Below are positions 8,024 through 11,265 of a stretch of 11,265 nt of DNA, in pieces. The notes beneath the pieces were generated by a model that did no database searches, was not told the origin of the DNA, and was given only the letters and a program-made list of their open reading frames with translations. This DNA comes from Candidatus Gottesmanbacteria bacterium RIFOXYB1_FULL_47_11. GTDB taxonomy: Bacteria > Patescibacteriota > Microgenomatia > UBA10105 > UBA927. The stretch spans positions 1 to 11,265 of the forward strand of contig MFKE01000007.1 of assembly GCA_001779455.1 (NCBI GenBank), written 5' to 3'. Numbering within the stretch: the stretch's first letter is position 1; each line of letters starts with the position of its first letter. A program made the translations under genes and the position numbers.

Positions 8024-9549
8024 TTTTTTCGTTTGTGGCGTACTATTGTCACCATATACCAAACCAAAAATGCGAGTGATACGCCGTCTGCGACAAACCG
8101 TGAGATGGTTTCACGGAAGCTCGCGATCAGGCGATGATCCCCGGGAGGAACCGATATCCGGATAAGTCCCTGGTCGTTTTTGTATTGAATGGAAACCGGC
8201 TCGTTATCAAGCGTCGCTCCCCACCCCGGGTAATAGACGGTGTTTATCTGCACGACGCTACTCTCCAGAGCGTGAACGACGACGTCAATCGTCTGTGTCG
8301 TTACAACCTTTTCTTCTATCTCCCCCTGACCGCTATAAAACATAATTCTGTTTGAGGCACGTACCCCGGGCTTTCTCACAACCCATCTGGGCATATATTC
8401 GTCCTTCACTGTGGTCGTGCCCTCATTGGTTGTGTAATATCCTTCCGGTTCTGCTGAATACTCTATGTTACTAATATAAAAAATGGTCGTCCACAGACCG
8501 ATACCTGTAAATAAACATGCAATAATAATTTGCGCCGGCTTTTTCAGATTCGCCAATACATACGATATAAGCCATGCGCTGACGAACACACTCAGCGACA
8601 ACACGCGGTACGGGAATTGGATAAGCCGGGCAAGTATAGGCATATTCCAGACAAATCCTGCAACCGGAAGAACAAAGAATACGGTAAGGAAAAAAAACGT
8701 TAAAAAGAAACGGAAATCTTTGACCCTAGGTTTTCGTATCATGAGCGCCCCGGCGGCCGCGATAATACCGGGTACTCCGATAAGCGTCCAATTTTGGGGG
8801 GTTATAAAATATTCCCTGAAGTTTGCTATCAAGGTCGCGTCAAAAACGATATATTTCTGTTCATAGAGCGCAGGGAACCAAAAAAACGTTGCCATGCCGA
8901 TCCCCAACACAAACATGAAGAAAAAATCTTTCCAGTTTTTCCGCACGGTAATATAGGCAACGTAAAATCCGACAAACAGAAGAGCAATCGAGTTGTGGCT
9001 AAGAATCAGCGCCGCGACAGCCGGCGCAAAAAGCCATGGCTTTTTTGCGGTTATGCTGTATAACCCCATAGCCGCCCAGGCAAATGCAAACACCTCTCCA
9101 ACGGAACCTCTGTGATAGACGTCATACGCCACATACGGAGCAAACATAAACCCCAGTGCTCCTATAACACTCGGAAAAACTGAAAAATAAGTCCGGAGCC
9201 AAAGGAAAGTAAATATGGCAGCGCCTACCACGCTCCCGGCAAAAATAATTTTAACCGTATCTACAAATGGAACACCCAAGAGGTGAATCACGGATCCCAG
9301 ATACATAAACCCCGGATACAAAAAATTAGCCACAGGATACCCATAACTATCGTTCAGGCGCCCTAAAAATCGTACGGGAAACTGCCCTTCACTCAGGCTT
9401 TGATAAAACGCAGAAAGCCGGACGATCATCCATCCGCCGTCATCGGATACAAAAAATCCGGGGCGAATAAGAGGATGTAATACAAAAACAGATCCCGCGA
9501 GTACTATGAGGATTGCGAAAACAAGAGAAATTTGATGATTCCGTTTCAT
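8020..9549 (-). CDS. PTPS-related family polytopic membrane protein, copy 1 (probable GT-C-like glycosyltransferase)
   Basis: This is a 509-residue membrane protein of the family that databases call '6-pyruvoyl-tetrahydropterin synthase-related'. It shows no pterin-synthase features and looks like a GT-C type membrane glycosyltransferase. Order: helix 9-27; first outer loop with 'SDDGGW' (35-40), 'GQFPVRF' (55-61) and 'YGYPVANF' (69-76); a helix bundle with 'FMFAPYVAYDVYHRGSVGE' (134-152) and 'FFWFPALYE' (222-230). A beta-rich outer domain follows (about 365-482) with 'YYPGW' (439-443) and 'VPPGDH' (467-472), then a last helix (486-502) and a basic tail. The acidic DD in loop 1 sits where GT-C enzymes keep catalytic acids (inference). 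It is a clear paralog of the next gene but lacks a segment of about 20 residues after 'YEQKY' that the copy has. It starts inside the stop of the gene before it (ATGA, 9549-9546) and has no Shine-Dalgarno sequence. Confidence 0.85.
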   Translation of the reverse strand: MKRNHQISLVFAILIVLAGSVFVLHPLIRPGFFVSDDGGWMIVRLSAFYQSLSEGQFPVRFLGRLNDSYGYPVANFLYPGFMYLGSVIHLLGVPFVDTVKIIFAGSVVGAAIFTFLWLRTYFSVFPSVIGALGFMFAPYVAYDVYHRGSVGEVFAFAWAAMGLYSITAKKPWLFAPAVAALILSHNSIALLFVGFYVAYITVRKNWKDFFFMFVLGIGMATFFWFPALYEQKYIVFDATLIANFREYFITPQNWTLIGVPGIIAAAGALMIRKPRVKDFRFFLTFFFLTVFFVLPVAGFVWNMPILARLIQFPYRVLSLSVFVSAWLISYVLANLKKPAQIIIACLFTGIGLWTTIFYISNIEYSAEPEGYYTTNEGTTTVKDEYMPRWVVRKPGVRASNRIMFYSGQGEIEEKVVTTQTIDVVVHALESSVVQINTVYYPGWGATLDNEPVSIQYKNDQGLIRISVPPGDHRLIASFRETISRFVADGVSLAFLVWYMVTIVRHKRKK

Positions 9550-11060
9550 AACTTGCCGGCCGGGGAAATAACCTGGTAAAGGCGCATATGAACATCCGTA
9601 CGATTTCCTTTTTGATATTCAGCTATTTTTTGGAGAGGCCATGATGAAGACGGATTCTGTATCTGGTTAAACACGATATAGGTCGGGTGATCCTGCGCAT
9701 CTTTTGCTATTTCTTCGGGCATATCTTTTGGCATCGGATATATTCCGTAAATTTTTACACTAGGATTGTCCACAAGATAAATTTCTATAGCATAAGGCAG
9801 AAGCCCGAACGTCCCATCAGTGTATATGCTCACCTTTCCCTTTTCCGCCTGTTCGGAAAAAAATGTATTTATCTCCGGAATCCCCCACCCGGAGGGCCAA
9901 TTATCAATATACTGACCGGCATCCGCATCAGGAATCGGCGCATAGAGAGGATTGGTGATGATGTAATAATCCGTATACAGGCTTCCGAAAAAAAGCACGA
10001 ATACAACTACCCATTTCCAAATCGAATCCTTGAATCGTTCAATAACCCACGAGATAAAAAGCGCGGCGAGTATCATAAGCGGCAAAACCATAAACAGAAT
10101 AAACCGCGGATAGAGGACCCGACCGGTTAGTGCGAGAGCAAAAAACGGTGCAAACCACCAAACCAAAAGAAGAAGTTTTTCCCGCGGCCATTTCCAAAGA
10201 GATATCCCCGAGAGTAGTGCAGCCGTAAACAAGGGCCATGTCAGATAACGGATGGCCCAATCAAACAGTCCCCGGATATTTCCGAACAAAAAGTTGAACG
10301 GGTGGGTAAGCCATTCCCGGAACGAATATATAAACACCGTATCTTTTTGTCCGATCATGGCAAATAGCGGCGACAAGCGGAGAACGCTATACAGCGCCTG
10401 TGAAATTACCGCTGCAAGAAGTGCAAGGCCGACCCAAGTCAACAACCGCTTCACTCTTCGTTCTTTCGTCCAATTAAACAGAAGAAGGGTTGCCGGAAGC
10501 ATATAGAGACCCAGATATGCGGATGTTTTATTGAGCATCCCCAGCCCCAACGAAATTCCCAACAGAAGGGCACTGTCAAGCCGGACGTACCGCACTAGAA
10601 GCACGGCAAAAAACAGGCTCCATATGGAAAGAGCTCCGGAGAGTGAATCATAAAGCGCCATCCGGTCATACATGAGCCCGAACGGAATAAGCATGTACAG
10701 GAAGCTGGCTATGTAGGCAACCTTTTTACGTTTAAATAATTCATACGTCGTAACCCAAAGACCGATGGTTGTCGCCACTCCTGCAAAAACACTTACCAGT
10801 CTGCCCGCATAAAGCGGATCGTGTATAAAACGCAGGAGCACCATCATAATCCACGTAAACAAAGGCTGTTTGCCGTCAACAAGTGAAATAAACCGCCAAT
10901 TGGCGTCCCTACTGCCTATTTGCGACCACCGGATGTAGATAGCCTCATCGGTAAATATGGGAAGCTTCGTGAGGTTTGTGAGGCGGGTTGCAAAAAAAAG
11001 CGCGGCCAAGGCGGCAATCAGAAGTAGCGTGCGCACCCAACCCCGTCGGAAAATAGCCAT
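9546..11060 (-). CDS. ArnT/PMT-like polytopic glycosyltransferase (GT-C fold)
   Basis: This 504-residue multi-pass protein resembles the PMT_2/ArnT-like GT-C enzymes, which transfer a sugar from a polyprenyl-phosphate donor to a lipid or protein on the outer face of the membrane. Visible family marks are a first hydrophobic helix (about 10-25), then an outer loop with an acidic pair in 'FTDEAIYIR' (D38, E39), 'GKQPLF' (63-68) and 'YDRMALYDS' (131-139). Many further helices follow up to about 363, including the arginine-containing 'RVLYPRF' (314-320). A soluble outer domain (about 375-504) closes the protein. I chose ATG 11060; an in-frame TTG at 11066 would add two residues and lies just after the -10 box. 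Its stop overlaps the next gene by 4 nt (ATGA). The acceptor and the sugar cannot be told from sequence. The family call is firm; the exact substrate is unknown. Confidence 0.85.
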   Translation of the reverse strand: MAIFRRGWVRTLLLIAALAALFFATRLTNLTKLPIFTDEAIYIRWSQIGSRDANWRFISLVDGKQPLFTWIMMVLLRFIHDPLYAGRLVSVFAGVATTIGLWVTTYELFKRKKVAYIASFLYMLIPFGLMYDRMALYDSLSGALSIWSLFFAVLLVRYVRLDSALLLGISLGLGMLNKTSAYLGLYMLPATLLLFNWTKERRVKRLLTWVGLALLAAVISQALYSVLRLSPLFAMIGQKDTVFIYSFREWLTHPFNFLFGNIRGLFDWAIRYLTWPLFTAALLSGISLWKWPREKLLLLVWWFAPFFALALTGRVLYPRFILFMVLPLMILAALFISWVIERFKDSIWKWVVVFVLFFGSLYTDYYIITNPLYAPIPDADAGQYIDNWPSGWGIPEINTFFSEQAEKGKVSIYTDGTFGLLPYAIEIYLVDNPSVKIYGIYPMPKDMPEEIAKDAQDHPTYIVFNQIQNPSSSWPLQKIAEYQKGNRTDVHMRLYQVISPAGKL

Positions 11061-11066
11061 ACTCAA

Positions 11067-11095
11067 ATTATACCTGAGGCTTATGCGCGGGGCAA
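11067..11095 (-). promoter_or_regulatory. Candidate sigma70-type promoter giving a leaderless transcript of the ArnT-like gene
   Basis: On the minus strand TTGCCC (11095-11090, 4 of 6 matches to TTGACA) is followed after exactly 17 nt by a perfect TATAAT (11072-11067). Counting from the -10 box, +1 falls at about 11060, which is the A of the ATG of the downstream gene. No Shine-Dalgarno sequence sits at the usual distance from that ATG; only a weak AGG lies about 12 nt upstream. The element overlaps the last codons and stop of the preceding gene, so the box bases are partly constrained by coding. It would give the operon an internal start in addition to read-through from upstream. There is no direct proof of activity. 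Confidence 0.5.
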
Positions 11096-11265
11096 ATAAG
11101 CTTTCGGAGTAAAATCCCGGCTACACAAAAAATGACCGGTATAATGATTGCCCAAAATTTTAACGTCTGCACGGGAGGGTCGTAGTTTCCGAAATAAAAG
11201 AATGGCGCATAGGTAAGGAGAAGACCCAAAGAAAGTCCTGTGCCAACGGTGAGCGCCCATTTGAG
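11068..11265 (-). CDS. C-terminal end of an unidentified membrane protein (partial, 5' end outside window)
   Basis: An open frame enters from the right edge of the window and reads 65 codons to a TAA at 11070-11068. The visible piece has two hydrophobic segments, about residues 4-25 ('ALTVGTGLSLGLLL') and 39-58 ('FWAIIIPVIFCVAGILL'). They are joined by a short polar loop ('GNYDPPVQ'), and a basic tail ending 'CPAHKPQV' follows. This fits the end of a multi-pass inner-membrane protein. The tail is too short to name a family. From the neighbours it could be another GT-C type glycosyltransferase, but that is inference only. It ends 7 nt before the ATG of the next gene, and its last codons carry the candidate promoter for that gene. 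The frame is real in that it stays open with membrane-like composition right up to the start of the next gene. Confidence 0.7.
   Translation of the reverse strand, partial: LKWALTVGTGLSLGLLLTYAPFFYFGNYDPPVQTLKFWAIIIPVIFCVAGILLRKLICPAHKPQV

Noticed and set aside
8024..8062. 13-codon upstream extension of PTPS-related copy 2 (start at 8062)
   Set aside because: The ATG at 8023 gives an ATGA coupling to the previous stop and a normal N-terminus; the extra residues are polar and precede the first helix without purpose.
6419..9549. Reading the 'PTPS-related' family name as a pterin (6-pyruvoyl-tetrahydropterin) synthase
   Set aside because: True PTPS enzymes are small soluble proteins with zinc-binding histidines. 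These are 500-residue multi-pass membrane proteins in a glycan operon, so a pterin role is not supported.

Overview
The window is one arm of a densely packed, single-strand cell-envelope glycan operon. All ten coding regions lie on the minus strand, so transcription runs from position 11265 toward position 1. The gene type points to a bacterium. TGA is a working stop codon at several junctions, so this is the standard bacterial code rather than a TGA-glycine code. The protein mix (a YfhO-type protein, two proteins of the 'PTPS-related' membrane family, a dolichyl-phosphate-glucose-synthase-like GT2, and a WbbL-like GT2 carrying a 'SHRGVD...GQYD' segment) together with the near absence of intergenic DNA resembles Patescibacteria (CPR), perhaps Microgenomates. 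That placement is inference from gene style; no taxonomic marker gene is present.

Layout, in the order of transcription: (1) 11265-11068, C-terminal end of an unidentified membrane protein; (2) 11060-9546, ArnT/PMT-like GT-C glycosyltransferase; (3) 9549-8020 and (4) 8023-6419, two tandem paralogs of the PTPS-related polytopic membrane family; (5) 6447-5710, GT2 resembling polyprenyl/dolichyl-phosphate sugar synthases; (6) 5717-4272, Wzx-like flippase of the MOP superfamily; (7) 4275-3376, WaaE-like GT2; (8) 3403-2495, WbbL/rhamnosyltransferase-like GT2; (9) 2502-1756, a second WaaE-like GT2; (10) 1759 to beyond position 1, YfhO-family membrane protein, C-terminus outside the window.

Genes 2 to 10 overlap at every junction (4, 4, 29, 8, 4, 28, 8 and 4 nt). 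The only non-coding bases are the 7 nt between genes 1 and 2. A good sigma70-type promoter (TTGCCC, 17-nt spacer, TATAAT) sits there, placed so that transcription would start on the A of the ATG of gene 2, which suggests a leaderless mRNA. Only gene 6 has a strong Shine-Dalgarno sequence; the others probably depend on translational coupling.

Working model (inference): the cytoplasmic GT2 enzymes 7, 8 and 9 build a lipid-linked glycan and the flippase (6) moves it to the outer face of the membrane. The GT2 of gene 5 charges a polyprenyl-phosphate with a single sugar, and the multi-pass proteins 2, 3, 4 and 10 use such lipid-linked donors on the outer face to decorate the glycan, a lipid or a surface protein. 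No priming phosphoglycosyltransferase, polymerase, ligase or nucleotide-sugar pathway gene is in view, so the locus probably continues past both ends. No RNA genes, CRISPR arrays, insertion sequences or attachment sites were seen, and there is no gene-free stretch longer than 7 bases.
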